A stretch of 48,959 nucleotides of DNA, taken from NCBI GenBank assembly GCA_003151275.1, contig PLXC01000081.1, forward strand, positions 1 to 48,959, in the 5' to 3' direction. The notes under the pieces were generated by a model. That model saw only the letters and a program-made list of their open reading frames with translations. It had not been told where the DNA came from and did no database searches. Source of the DNA: Candidatus Melainabacteria bacterium (GTDB taxonomy: Bacteria; Cyanobacteriota; Vampirovibrionia; Obscuribacterales; Obscuribacteraceae). Made by a program: the position numbers and the translations under genes. Every line of letters begins with the position of its first letter. Position 1 is the stretch's first letter. Below, piece after piece: positions 33,005 to 41,664 of this stretch.

Positions 33005-34948
33005 TTAGCGCAATCGTTCCAGGAGACGTTGCTTCTCAATCTCAATCTGACTTGTATCAACGTTGAGAACCTGGCAGTTTGGATGCGCCTTTCGAAACTT
33101 GGCGATACCAGATGCGGTGATGTTGGGACAGTTCAGAATTTCCAATATTTGCAGACTCTTCAGAGATGCAAGGCGCATCAATCCTGCGTCTGACAAATTA
33201 GTTCTACTCAGTGCCAACTGCCCTAACTTCTTGTGTTTCAATATCGAATTCAAATCCGATTCATTCAGGTGCAAGCCCTTAGCTGAAAGGCGCCGAAGCT
33301 CAGACTGACCTAGCTCAGATAAGCTCACGGTCGTGCCATCTAAAAATAGCGATTGAAGACTGCCAATTTTTGAAATCGTCCTCAGTGCCTTGGATGTAAT
33401 TCGTGTGAATCTCAAATCAACTACACTTAAGTGCTTGAGCGTCGTTAGAAAATTCACGCCAGTGTCGTCAATCGCAGTCTGCTGAACGATCAGAGTTTCC
33501 AAATTTGGAAAGTGCGCAGAGATGCCTTTGAAAGCGGCATTTGAAATTCCCGTGTCTTTGATATTGAGACTCTTAAGCGGCAAATGCCAGGCATTTTCTA
33601 ACCCCGAGTCCTTCACGTTTTCACAACCGCTTAGACACAAAGTTTCGACCGACCGAGCGCCCTTCAAAGCTGACAAATCTTTGTCGGCGATTGTTGTATC
33701 CTCAACGATCAGCTCTTTTCTTTGCCGGTCTTGTTTGAGTTGAGATTCAATACCGCCAGTTACGACTTTCGAAAGATCGATGCCGCCCAACATATGCTCT
33801 GAAAACATTGGATCTACGTGATTTACTGGCACTGGAGTAGATGTTTGGATATTAGCGGCAAAATAAATTGCAACGCAGGCCCCAGCCAACAGAAGGAATG
33901 CCGACGCCCCCACAGCTAATCCGGACCAGAACGGTAAGGATGAGGGTGATTGATCTGACTGAAGTTGCGCGGGCAAGTTAACATACGAAGTTCTTGCGCT
34001 AATTGGAACAGCAACGGAATCGGACTTCACTTTCGCTTGCTCTGTTATCAAATTCGAATAGACATCGGTCATTGATTCGAATCGTTCATCCACATTCTTG
34101 GCCAACATTTTAGCGATTACAGGCTGAAGTTGCCCTGGGAAGTCGCGACAACCGAACGTTGTCTCCTCTAAGGAAGGTGCCTCAAGCTGAACGTGTTGCA
34201 TCATGACGCTAAGCTTACCGCTGCCGACAAATGGTGGCGTGCCGGTCAGGCATTCGAACAAAACGCAACCAAGGGAGTATTGGTCCGTTCGCGCGTCAAC
34301 CATTTTTCCAAGCGCTTGCTCTGGGCTCATGTAGGCGGGAGTTCCGAACAATTCACCTGTTGCTGTCGCACCAGGAGCAGTATCGTCAATCATTTTAGCG
34401 ATGCCAAAATCCAACACCTTTACTTGAATGCGTGATTCATCCATGTGCTCGACGATGATATTGCTTGGTTTCAAATCTCGATGTATGACCCCGTTCTCGT
34501 GCGCGTATTGCAAAGCCTGGCAAAGTTGTTCGGCAAGTCTGAACACCTGTTCGACAGTTAACGGACCTTTTCGTTCAATCAAATTAGCTAAGGTGGTTCC
34601 TTCCACGCTCTCCATAACAATGTATGGTGCCGACAGATCGAAGTTAAAAGCGTACAGCCGAACAATGTTTGGATGGTTTAGCTTGGCGATTGCTCTGGCT
34701 TCGCGCCGAAAACGGCTGAGCGCTTTCGGATTACTGACCCGATCCTCAAAGAGCATCTTAACGGCCACTATGCGGTCAACAAACAAGTCTATGCAACGAT
34801 AAACGCTGCTCATTCCACCAGAGCCAAGTTTAGCTAACACTTCAAACTGGCCGGCTATAACATCGCCAGGAGCGAGTTCAGACAAGCTAATGTATGGTGA
34901 TGTTTCTTCTACCAATGAAAGACTGATGTTGGGTTCCAATTTAAACAC
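33005..34948 (-). CDS. Membrane serine/threonine protein kinase with extracytoplasmic leucine-rich repeats
   Basis: A 647-residue receptor-like kinase. The Hanks-type kinase domain (35-310) has the glycine loop LGSGGMSSVY (41-50), K64 (VAVKML), catalytic loop VIHRDLKPSN (154-163), DFG (180-182) and GTPAYMSPEQALG, so it looks active. One membrane helix (about 345-368, GLAVGASAFLLLAGACVAIYF) follows a short spacer. The outer part (about 420-640) has roughly eight leucine-rich repeats of the LKSLNIKDTGISNAAF / LGQLALSRTNLSDAGL type. The start is a GTG at 34948, as no ATG occurs before the kinase domain. Such kinase-LRR fusions are common in planctomycetes and in large-genome Melainabacteria. The ligand and substrates are unknown. 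Confidence 0.9.
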   Translation of the reverse strand: MFKLEPNISLSLVEETSPYISLSELAPGDVIAGQFEVLAKLGSGGMSSVYRCIDLFVDRIVAVKMLFEDRVSNPKALSRFRREARAIAKLNHPNIVRLYAFNFDLSAPYIVMESVEGTTLANLIERKGPLTVEQVFRLAEQLCQALQYAHENGVIHRDLKPSNIIVEHMDESRIQVKVLDFGIAKMIDDTAPGATATGELFGTPAYMSPEQALGKMVDARTDQYSLGCVLFECLTGTPPFVGSGKLSVMMQHVQLEAPSLEETTFGCRDFPGQLQPVIAKMLAKNVDERFESMTDVYSNLITEQAKVKSDSVAVPISARTSYVNLPAQLQSDQSPSSLPFWSGLAVGASAFLLLAGACVAIYFAANIQTSTPVPVNHVDPMFSEHMLGGIDLSKVVTGGIESQLKQDRQRKELIVEDTTIADKDLSALKGARSVETLCLSGCENVKDSGLENAWHLPLKSLNIKDTGISNAAFKGISAHFPNLETLIVQQTAIDDTGVNFLTTLKHLSVVDLRFTRITSKALRTISKIGSLQSLFLDGTTVSLSELGQSELRRLSAKGLHLNESDLNSILKHKKLGQLALSRTNLSDAGLMRLASLKSLQILEILNCPNITASGIAKFRKAHPNCQVLNVDTSQIEIEKQRLLERLR

Positions 34949-35209
34949 TTTGGTAATCCGAACCTATTTTTGCCATATAGAGGTTATACATCTGCATGTA
35001 TTACCAAGAACGAACCAAGATGATGAAAAAGGGATTTACTGCTCCTCTGTTTCGCCACATTTCGGACATCTATTCGACGTAGATTAAATGAACGGAACCG
35101 TGCCTTGGTGGGATTTCTACGCTTAGAAGTTCACTACATTGTCACAGAACCTAAATAATAATGAAATGTTTTTGTTCGGGACGACTGGAGCAATACCCAA
35201 ACTTATGCG

Positions 35210-36016
35210 TTACTTACGCTCGTTTCCAGACATGTATTCCGGAGCGGTGTCAGGCTCCTTGAAAATGACATTCCGATCCAAAAGAAAGGGTGACGGTTGA
35301 AGTTTTAAGGCACCGGAAAATGGGGCGCTGAAAACAGACAGCAGCCACACGTTTAATCCCAAACTGATAGCGACGAAGCTTAAGAGGAATCGCTGGAAAA
35401 CAACCTGCTCCGCAACAAAAACGCAGGCAATAACGATCGTGATTATCACTGCTCCGATCGAGATAACTAACCACAAGGCGGTTGGCAACTCCGCTTGACT
35501 GTCCACAATTCGGGCCCGCCGATGTTCGGCGAAATTGTATGCGGCGGCAAGCAAAGCCTGTTGGATATTGCTTTCGCGCGTGTCTTTCGGTGCCACACTG
35601 ATGGATGCGTTCCATAGTTCCCGATACTTTGTCCAGGCTAAAGTGCTGGTCTGTTTGTGTTCCATGTCTTTCCATTCACTGTCGATAACCACGTCGCAAT
35701 ACTGCCGACATAATTCTCGAATCCGGACACGGTCGACCTCAGATAGACCACGTGCAAGGCGAAACATGCTTCCCAAAGCATTTGCCTCCGCTTCAACATG
35801 ATGCTTCGCCTCACGATAGGCGTCTAAAGAAGATGCCACCATAAAGCCGATGAGAATGGAAAAAAGTGTGCCCACTACTCCAAGCACGGCTTGTGATGAT
35901 GTTCGATGCGCAGTTAAAGTTTCATCTCTAACGCTGCGACGGGTCAAGGATTGAATGGCGAAGGCCGCCGCAATCAGTATCGCGATACCAATCGCCCCAT
36001 ATCCAAGCGTATCCAT
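35210..36016 (-). CDS. DUF4239 (bestrophin-like) membrane protein
   Basis: A 268-residue protein with helices near 5-22 and 46-66, a helical cytoplasmic or periplasmic region rich in Arg and Glu (70-175), then two helices near 185-235. The pattern GVVGTLFSILIGFMVASSLDAY with EAEANALGSMFRLARGL is typical of DUF4239. Function is unestablished; relation to bestrophin channels is remote. The ATG at 36016 is preferred over a TTG at 36022. It lies 16 bp downstream of the M1 aminopeptidase stop on the same strand and is probably cotranscribed. Confidence 0.8.
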   Translation of the reverse strand: MDTLGYGAIGIAILIAAAFAIQSLTRRSVRDETLTAHRTSSQAVLGVVGTLFSILIGFMVASSLDAYREAKHHVEAEANALGSMFRLARGLSEVDRVRIRELCRQYCDVVIDSEWKDMEHKQTSTLAWTKYRELWNASISVAPKDTRESNIQQALLAAAYNFAEHRRARIVDSQAELPTALWLVISIGAVIITIVIACVFVAEQVVFQRFLLSFVAISLGLNVWLLSVFSAPFSGALKLQPSPFLLDRNVIFKEPDTAPEYMSGNERK

Positions 36017-36032
36017 TTGCAAGTTAATATGC

Positions 36033-38627
36033 CTAGTCTAATTTCAGGAGCGTCGACTTCTCGCGTTCCTTAAAGGCAACTGCCACTTGCAGTTTCTCCT
36101 GATGCTGGGCTACTGTCTTTTGACCTTGCTTGACTGGATGAGCTTTCAAGAACTCTGTGGTTTTCGTCACGTAATCCTTCTCCACAAGTCCAGTAATTCC
36201 CTCAAACATTCTAGTCAAAGAAACTTCAGGGAAGGTCTTGGTGATCGTCTCCCAATTCTCCGTGATGAACTGCCACGAGACCGTTCGTCCAAATGGATTC
36301 ATCATCACCTGTCGCACCAAGTATGGTGCGTTCTGAGTGCGTACTTCTCCGTTCAGGGTCTTATCCAATGTTTGCTTAAGAAGCTTCTCGTGCCGGAACA
36401 TCGATAGAGCATACATAAACCGATCTTCTTCTTGAGGAGTGGAAGCAGTTTTGAATTCATGAACGAAGCTACTGTATCTGTCATCACCACCGGTGTGTGC
36501 AAGAATGGCGACCAGGGCGGGGGCGATGTCAGAGGCGACTGAAGAGCGATCCTTCATGTATCGATCAAAGAGCTCGTTCGCTTTTTGCTGCACTTCCTCG
36601 TCTTCACCCAGGGTTCCCAGTGCACCGATGATCATGCCGCGCAATTGCTTGGTCAGCTCGTCTTCGTGAGGTTTATTCTCCCAACCAAAACGTTTGTATG
36701 CTTTCTCCAAGAGGGTTCTCGTCAGTTTTTGCAATGGTTCAAATGTCTTGGAAGACTTGCCGTCCGCGGTCAAGCGATCCAAATAATTCAACGAACCGAG
36801 AATCACCGTCCAAACATTCTTATCGCGCTCTTCGGTAAACAACTTGATCATGTCGATGTATTGCTTCAACGGCATCAAGCCAGCGAGCACTGCTGCCCAG
36901 CTGTCGTTTACCAGATTGAATCTTTCGATTGGCGCGAACTGATTGATGTTGGTGGTTATAGTTTTCAGCAAATCAACGCCGTACTGCACTCGGTAGAATC
37001 CATGCCCGCCTTCATTTACTACCACCCACTCGAGTTTAGCCGGCAGATCAATTGTGATCGTCTGCCCTGTAAGAAGAATCTTTTTCTCAATTAATCCTTC
37101 TGCTGTCCGAGCTTTCAGCATTATTGGCACATGGAAAAGTGTGTCCTTGCCGGGTGCGTTTTCGCCGAAATACATGAAGCGCTGTTGACTCAACTTCAAT
37201 GCTTTGCCGTCATTGACTGCCTCTACGGTGATCAGGGGATGGCCTTCCTGATAAATCCAAGAGTCCATCATTTGTCGGACTGGCTCTTTGGTTGACTCTT
37301 CAATAGCATCCCAAAGATCCGTGGTTTCAGTATTCGCGTATTTGTGTTTGCTCAAATACAAACTGATGCCTCGGCGGAACGGCTCTGCGCCTAGATATTG
37401 TTCAAGCATGCGTAGAACTGAAGCGCCCTTTTCGTAGGTCAAGACATCGAACATTCCTTGCGCTTCTTCCGGGCGCTTAACTGGAAATTCAATGGTACGC
37501 GTTGCTCTCAACCCATCAGTAGCGAAAGCTGAAGCGCGGGAAACTCCAAATGATTCCCATCGTTTCCAATTCGGTTTCCACGAATCAACAGCCAACATTT
37601 CCATGAATGTAGCAAATGCTTCATTCAACCAAATACCATTCCACCAGCTCATTGTCGCTAGATCGCCAAACCACATGTGGGCAATCTCGTGAGCAATGAC
37701 ATCCGCTACGCGTTCAAGTTCGGCATGTGATGCGGTTTTTTCATCGACAAGTAGAGCTGTTTCGCGGAAAGTGACCGCTCCCAGATTTTCCATCGCCCCA
37801 AACGCGAAGTCAGGTATGGCAATGAATTCCAACTTATCACCGGGATATTTGAGTCCGTAATAGCTGTTGAAAAAAGTGAGCGAATGAGCGGCGATGCCCT
37901 CAGCAAATTTTGCCAAATTCAATTTCCCGGGTCGAGCCCAGACGCGGATCGGAGTGCCATCTGCATCAATTACTTCGGTCGCCTCAAACTCACCAACGAT
38001 AAAAGCGACGAGATATGTCGACATCTTCATCGTGTCGTTAAATCGCACAACTTTCTTTCCGCTCGGTAACAGCTTTTCGGCGCGAATTTTCGCGTTCGAA
38101 ATCGCCGTCAAGTGACGATCGACGATCAAAGTAACTCTGAAAACAGCTTTGAAATCCGGTTCATCGAAGCATGGAAAGGCGCGACGAGCATCCGTTGCTT
38201 GCAACTGAGTGCTGGCAATTACCTTGGTTTGCCCCTCGGAATCCTTGTAAGTGCTGCGGTAAAAGCCGTGCAACTTGTCATTCAAAATGCCTTTGAATTT
38301 GATATTCAGTTTCCATGAGCCGGCTTGCAACAGCTCAGGGAAAGTAAGGATGGCGCGCTCGTTTGCTTCGTCCATACGAATCTGGGCAGGAATATTTTTC
38401 TGCTGATTGTTAATTACAAAAGCGCTGTGTAGCTCAAGTTCAATCGAGTTCAAGACAATTTCGCGCACGGGCTCGGCCACCGTGAGGTTAATGAGTTCCT
38501 CGCCGTCGAACCTGAAATTGACCAGATCCGGCTCGATTTTAATCTCGTATCTTTCAGGGACCACGTTGCGTGGCAGCCTGTACGATAAGGTTTCCGGATC
38601 CATCACAGCGGTTGTGTCCTTTGACAT
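36033..38627 (-). CDS. M1-family zinc aminopeptidase (ERAP/PSA-like)
   Basis: An 864-residue metallopeptidase that removes N-terminal residues. It has the substrate loop GAMENLG (277-283) and the zinc motif HEIAHMWFGD (H313, E314, H317) with E336 in WLNEAF. Catalytic Tyr candidates lie in DVLTYEKGASVLRML. A C-terminal ERAP1-like helical domain (about 530-860) shows it is the long puromycin-sensitive-like type, not short PepN. There is no signal peptide, so it is probably cytosolic. The ATG at 38627 follows GGAAG; a TTG just before it is less likely. DUF4239 follows. Confidence 0.95.
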   Translation of the reverse strand: MSKDTTAVMDPETLSYRLPRNVVPERYEIKIEPDLVNFRFDGEELINLTVAEPVREIVLNSIELELHSAFVINNQQKNIPAQIRMDEANERAILTFPELLQAGSWKLNIKFKGILNDKLHGFYRSTYKDSEGQTKVIASTQLQATDARRAFPCFDEPDFKAVFRVTLIVDRHLTAISNAKIRAEKLLPSGKKVVRFNDTMKMSTYLVAFIVGEFEATEVIDADGTPIRVWARPGKLNLAKFAEGIAAHSLTFFNSYYGLKYPGDKLEFIAIPDFAFGAMENLGAVTFRETALLVDEKTASHAELERVADVIAHEIAHMWFGDLATMSWWNGIWLNEAFATFMEMLAVDSWKPNWKRWESFGVSRASAFATDGLRATRTIEFPVKRPEEAQGMFDVLTYEKGASVLRMLEQYLGAEPFRRGISLYLSKHKYANTETTDLWDAIEESTKEPVRQMMDSWIYQEGHPLITVEAVNDGKALKLSQQRFMYFGENAPGKDTLFHVPIMLKARTAEGLIEKKILLTGQTITIDLPAKLEWVVVNEGGHGFYRVQYGVDLLKTITTNINQFAPIERFNLVNDSWAAVLAGLMPLKQYIDMIKLFTEERDKNVWTVILGSLNYLDRLTADGKSSKTFEPLQKLTRTLLEKAYKRFGWENKPHEDELTKQLRGMIIGALGTLGEDEEVQQKANELFDRYMKDRSSVASDIAPALVAILAHTGGDDRYSSFVHEFKTASTPQEEDRFMYALSMFRHEKLLKQTLDKTLNGEVRTQNAPYLVRQVMMNPFGRTVSWQFITENWETITKTFPEVSLTRMFEGITGLVEKDYVTKTTEFLKAHPVKQGQKTVAQHQEKLQVAVAFKEREKSTLLKLD

Positions 38628-38795
38628 CAATGCTTCCGACCCTCACTTTTTCAGCAGGTAGCAAATAAATGAGAGAGAGGTTAGCATATTAGGCAATCGT
38701 TTTGATCTAAGTCAGTTTTGCTCAGTTCGCCACAATGAGCCAAAGCTGCAAGGGTTCTCATGGCGGCAATCCCTTAAGAAAAAAGGAATAGGCAG

Positions 38796-40688
38796 ATGGT
38801 AGAAGTGCAATTCGCAAAGACACAAACAATTCAGCAGCTCGGTCAGCAACTGCGTGTGGACAGCATCCGCGCCACTACGCAAGCGGGCTCTGGTCACCCC
38901 ACTTCTTCAATGTCGGCCGCTGACTTGATGGCTGTTTTGATGGTCAAATATCTGAAATACGATTTTGACAAGCCTGAAAACCCAAACAACGACCGGCTCA
39001 TATTCTCCAAAGGACACGCGGCGCCACTGCTGTACGCGATGTACAAGGCCGCTGGTGCAGTCAGCGACGAAGAGTTGCTCACCTTGCGTAAATTCGGCAG
39101 CCGTCTGGAAGGTCACCCGGTTCCCAAGATTTTGCCCTGGGTTGATGTCGCTACCGGCTCGCTCGGTCAGGGGCTGCCAATGGGTCTGGGAATGGCTCTG
39201 AACGGAAAATATTTAGATAAGCTCAAGTATCGAGTCTGGGTTCTCCTGGGCGACAGTGAGATGGCTGAAGGTTCTGTTTGGGAAGCTTTGATGTCGGCTT
39301 CTTATTACAAGTTGGATAACATTACGGCAATTTTGGATATGAATCGCCTTGGTCAACGCGGTGAAACCGAGTTGGGTTGGGACTCTCGCACGTACGCAGA
39401 AAGAGCGCGCGCCTTCGGTTGGAACGTCATAGAAATTGACGGACATGATTACGATCAGATCGATCAAGCGCTTGGTCAATCGCAATTGTGCACTGGTCAG
39501 CCGACCTTCATCGTTGCCAAGACCGAGAAGGGGCATGGCTTTCCTGAGATTGCCAACAAAGATGGTTGGCACGGTAAACCATTGAGTCCAGAGCAAGCTG
39601 TACAAGCGATCGAAATCTTGGGCGGCATCCAAAATTCTGTGATCAAAGTGCAGAAGCCAGAAGCCGTCACAACCAAGTTGCCCAGCACGACACGTACTGA
39701 AAAGTTCGTAGTGCCTAAATATGACAAACCAATCGCCACCCGTGAAGCGTACGGAGATGCCCTGAAAGCTCTCGGCGCCTGCATGGAAAACGTAGTCGCG
39801 CTCGATGCTGAAGTCGGCAATTCGACCTATTCCGAAAAATTCGGCAAGACTTACATGGACCGCTTCTTTGAAATGTTCATCGCTGAGCAGCTGATGATCG
39901 GTGCAGCAGTTGGCTTGTCGACTCGCAACAAAGTGCCATTCGCTTCAACTTTCGCTGCCTTCCTCAGTCGCGCCTTCGATTTCATCCGCATGGCAGCAGT
40001 AAGCCGCGCCACAATTTGTCTAGCTGGTTCACACGCTGGCGTATCGATCGGGCAAGACGGACCGTCTCAAATGGCTTTGGAAGACCTTTCCATGATGCGC
40101 TCGGTTTTTGAGAGCGTTGTCTTCTATCCAGCCGATGGAACATCAACTGCACACTTGCTTGATTTGATGTCTGAATTCAAGGGCATCTCATACATGCGAA
40201 CGACCCGTGAGAAAACGCCAATTCTCTACAAAGTTGATGACAAATTTGAGATCGGCGGCAGCAAAGTCCTAAAGAGTTCCAAAGACGACAAGGCAACTTT
40301 GATCGCAGCCGGCATCACTCTCCATGAGAGCCTTAAAGCTTATGACGAGCTGCAGAAAGAAGGCATTAACGTCAGAGTAATTGACTTGTATTCGGTCAAA
40401 CCCGTTGACGCTAAGACAATCAAAACAGCCGGTAAAGAAACTGGCACGCTGATCGTAGTTGAGGATCACTGGCCGGAAGGTGGTCTTGGCGATGCGGTGC
40501 TGGAAGTATTCGCTGCTCAAGGCACATGGAAAACTGATGGTAGCACCAATGGTGCCTACGGCAGTCCCCGTGTGATCAAGGTCGCGGTCCGCTCCATGCC
40601 TGGCTCTGGTACACCGGAAGAGTTGATGGATGCTGCCGGTATTTCGGCAAAACACATCATCGCAGCAGTGAAATCGCTCAAAGTGTAA
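38796..40688 (+). CDS. tkt: Transketolase
   Basis: A 630-residue ThDP enzyme of the pentose phosphate (and Calvin-type) pathway that transfers two-carbon units. The ThDP site is GDSEMAEGSVWEALMSASYY; early features are RATTQAGSGHPTSSMSAADL and FSKGHAAPLLYA. The Pyr domain has MFIAEQLMIGAAVGLSTRNK with the catalytic Glu, and PFASTFAAFLSRAFDFIRMA. At 630 residues and with this wording it resembles the animal-type/short transketolase, not the ~660-residue enterobacterial form. AAGGAA lies 6-8 nt before the ATG. Two hairpins after the stop form its terminator. Confidence 0.95.
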   Translation: MVEVQFAKTQTIQQLGQQLRVDSIRATTQAGSGHPTSSMSAADLMAVLMVKYLKYDFDKPENPNNDRLIFSKGHAAPLLYAMYKAAGAVSDEELLTLRKFGSRLEGHPVPKILPWVDVATGSLGQGLPMGLGMALNGKYLDKLKYRVWVLLGDSEMAEGSVWEALMSASYYKLDNITAILDMNRLGQRGETELGWDSRTYAERARAFGWNVIEIDGHDYDQIDQALGQSQLCTGQPTFIVAKTEKGHGFPEIANKDGWHGKPLSPEQAVQAIEILGGIQNSVIKVQKPEAVTTKLPSTTRTEKFVVPKYDKPIATREAYGDALKALGACMENVVALDAEVGNSTYSEKFGKTYMDRFFEMFIAEQLMIGAAVGLSTRNKVPFASTFAAFLSRAFDFIRMAAVSRATICLAGSHAGVSIGQDGPSQMALEDLSMMRSVFESVVFYPADGTSTAHLLDLMSEFKGISYMRTTREKTPILYKVDDKFEIGGSKVLKSSKDDKATLIAAGITLHESLKAYDELQKEGINVRVIDLYSVKPVDAKTIKTAGKETGTLIVVEDHWPEGGLGDAVLEVFAAQGTWKTDGSTNGAYGSPRVIKVAVRSMPGSGTPEELMDAAGISAKHIIAAVKSLKV

Positions 40689-40694
40689 AAAGAT

Positions 40695-40762
40695 TCGAGT
40701 GCGAAACACTCGAGTCTGAAAATGAAAGGGCTGGATCGTTATTAGATTCAGCCCTTTCATTT
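40695..40762 (+). terminator. Double hairpin terminator after transketolase
   Basis: First stem TCGAGTG (40695-40701) with CACTCGA (40707-40713). Second stem AAATGAAAGGGCTG (40720-40733) with CAGCCCTTTCATTT (40749-40762), 14 perfect pairs. The T-run is short, but the stem itself ends in TTT. Confidence 0.75.
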
Positions 40763-40770
40763 AGGTTAGA

Positions 40771-40796
40771 TGCCGGCAAGATGCAGGCGCTCCCAG
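40771..40796. repeat. Short REP-like repeat, copy 2
   Basis: TGCCGGCAAGATGCAGGCGC followed by TCCCAG, one base shorter than copy 1 (19468-19494) and with one further difference. It is bracketed by direct repeats GTTAGATGC. It follows the transketolase terminator; copy 1 likewise lies near a terminator. Confidence 0.6.
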
Positions 40797-40918
40797 GTTA
40801 GATGCACATTTACTTGGCTTGCGAGAAAAAATCTCCCAGGTTCCGTCCAAGGCATAGATTGGGTAATTAAAAGATGTACGATTTAAAAACGGTTTGCTCG
40901 GAAATTGCATGGTGTTGA

Positions 40919-41644
40919 ATGACTATAGGTAGGCATCTCGACTGGGAAGGCGGGTTCAATATCAGAGATTTGGGTGGTATTGCGACCAACGATGGTCGAA
41001 AGACCAGACGTAGCTCAGTTGTTCGTTCAGGTAGTCTGCACCACCTGACAAAGCCAGGCTGGCAAGCACTGGCAACTTACGGTGTTCGCACTATCATCGA
41101 TCTGCGCAATACCAACGAACGTGAAGCGGCAAACTACATCGCGCCAAATTCTGAGATCACCTGCATACACCTGCCTCTAGAAGAGCAACACGAACCCTCT
41201 GATGCCGAGTTTTGGAAGCGATGGCGTGGCTTCAACTGTTCCCCACTTTATTACAGCGCCTTCCTTAATCAATATCCAGATCGCGCATCTGCCGTGATCG
41301 CGCACATCGCCAACGCCCGTCCAGGTGGCGTACTATTTCATTGCGGAATCGGCCGCGATCGCACCGGACTAATAGCCCTGTTGCTCCTCAAAATTCTAGG
41401 AGCGACGCACGAGGAGATCGTTTCAGACTTTCTGCTAAGCATAGAGCGCTTGCGAACACATTGGGCACGGATCGGACTTAGAAACGATGAAGACGACATC
41501 GCCAAGCTCTTCGAAAGAGAGAAAAGTTCAGCTACATCCGCCATAATCGCGACGATCACGGACATTGACGGAGTCGAGCGATTTCGCACCAACGGAATTG
41601 GCGACAATGATCTTGATCTTCTTCGAACGCGGTTTCTAGAATGA
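40919..41644 (+). CDS. Tyrosine/serine phosphatase (Y_phosphatase3 type)
   Basis: A 241-residue cytosolic phosphatase. It has the CX5R loop VLFHCGIGRDRTGLIA with C142 and R148, the N-terminal NIRDLGGIATNDGRK and VRSGSLHHLTKPGW, and TIIDLRNTNEREA. These match bacterial dual-specificity or phosphoinositide-type phosphatases of this group. It could oppose the Ser/Thr kinase encoded nearby, but this group does not normally act on those sites. There is no signal peptide, and no clear Shine-Dalgarno sequence before the ATG. Confidence 0.88.
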   Translation: MTIGRHLDWEGGFNIRDLGGIATNDGRKTRRSSVVRSGSLHHLTKPGWQALATYGVRTIIDLRNTNEREAANYIAPNSEITCIHLPLEEQHEPSDAEFWKRWRGFNCSPLYYSAFLNQYPDRASAVIAHIANARPGGVLFHCGIGRDRTGLIALLLLKILGATHEEIVSDFLLSIERLRTHWARIGLRNDEDDIAKLFEREKSSATSAIIATITDIDGVERFRTNGIGDNDLDLLRTRFLE

Positions 41645-41664
41645 TGCTCCAGTCTCAATCCGAT

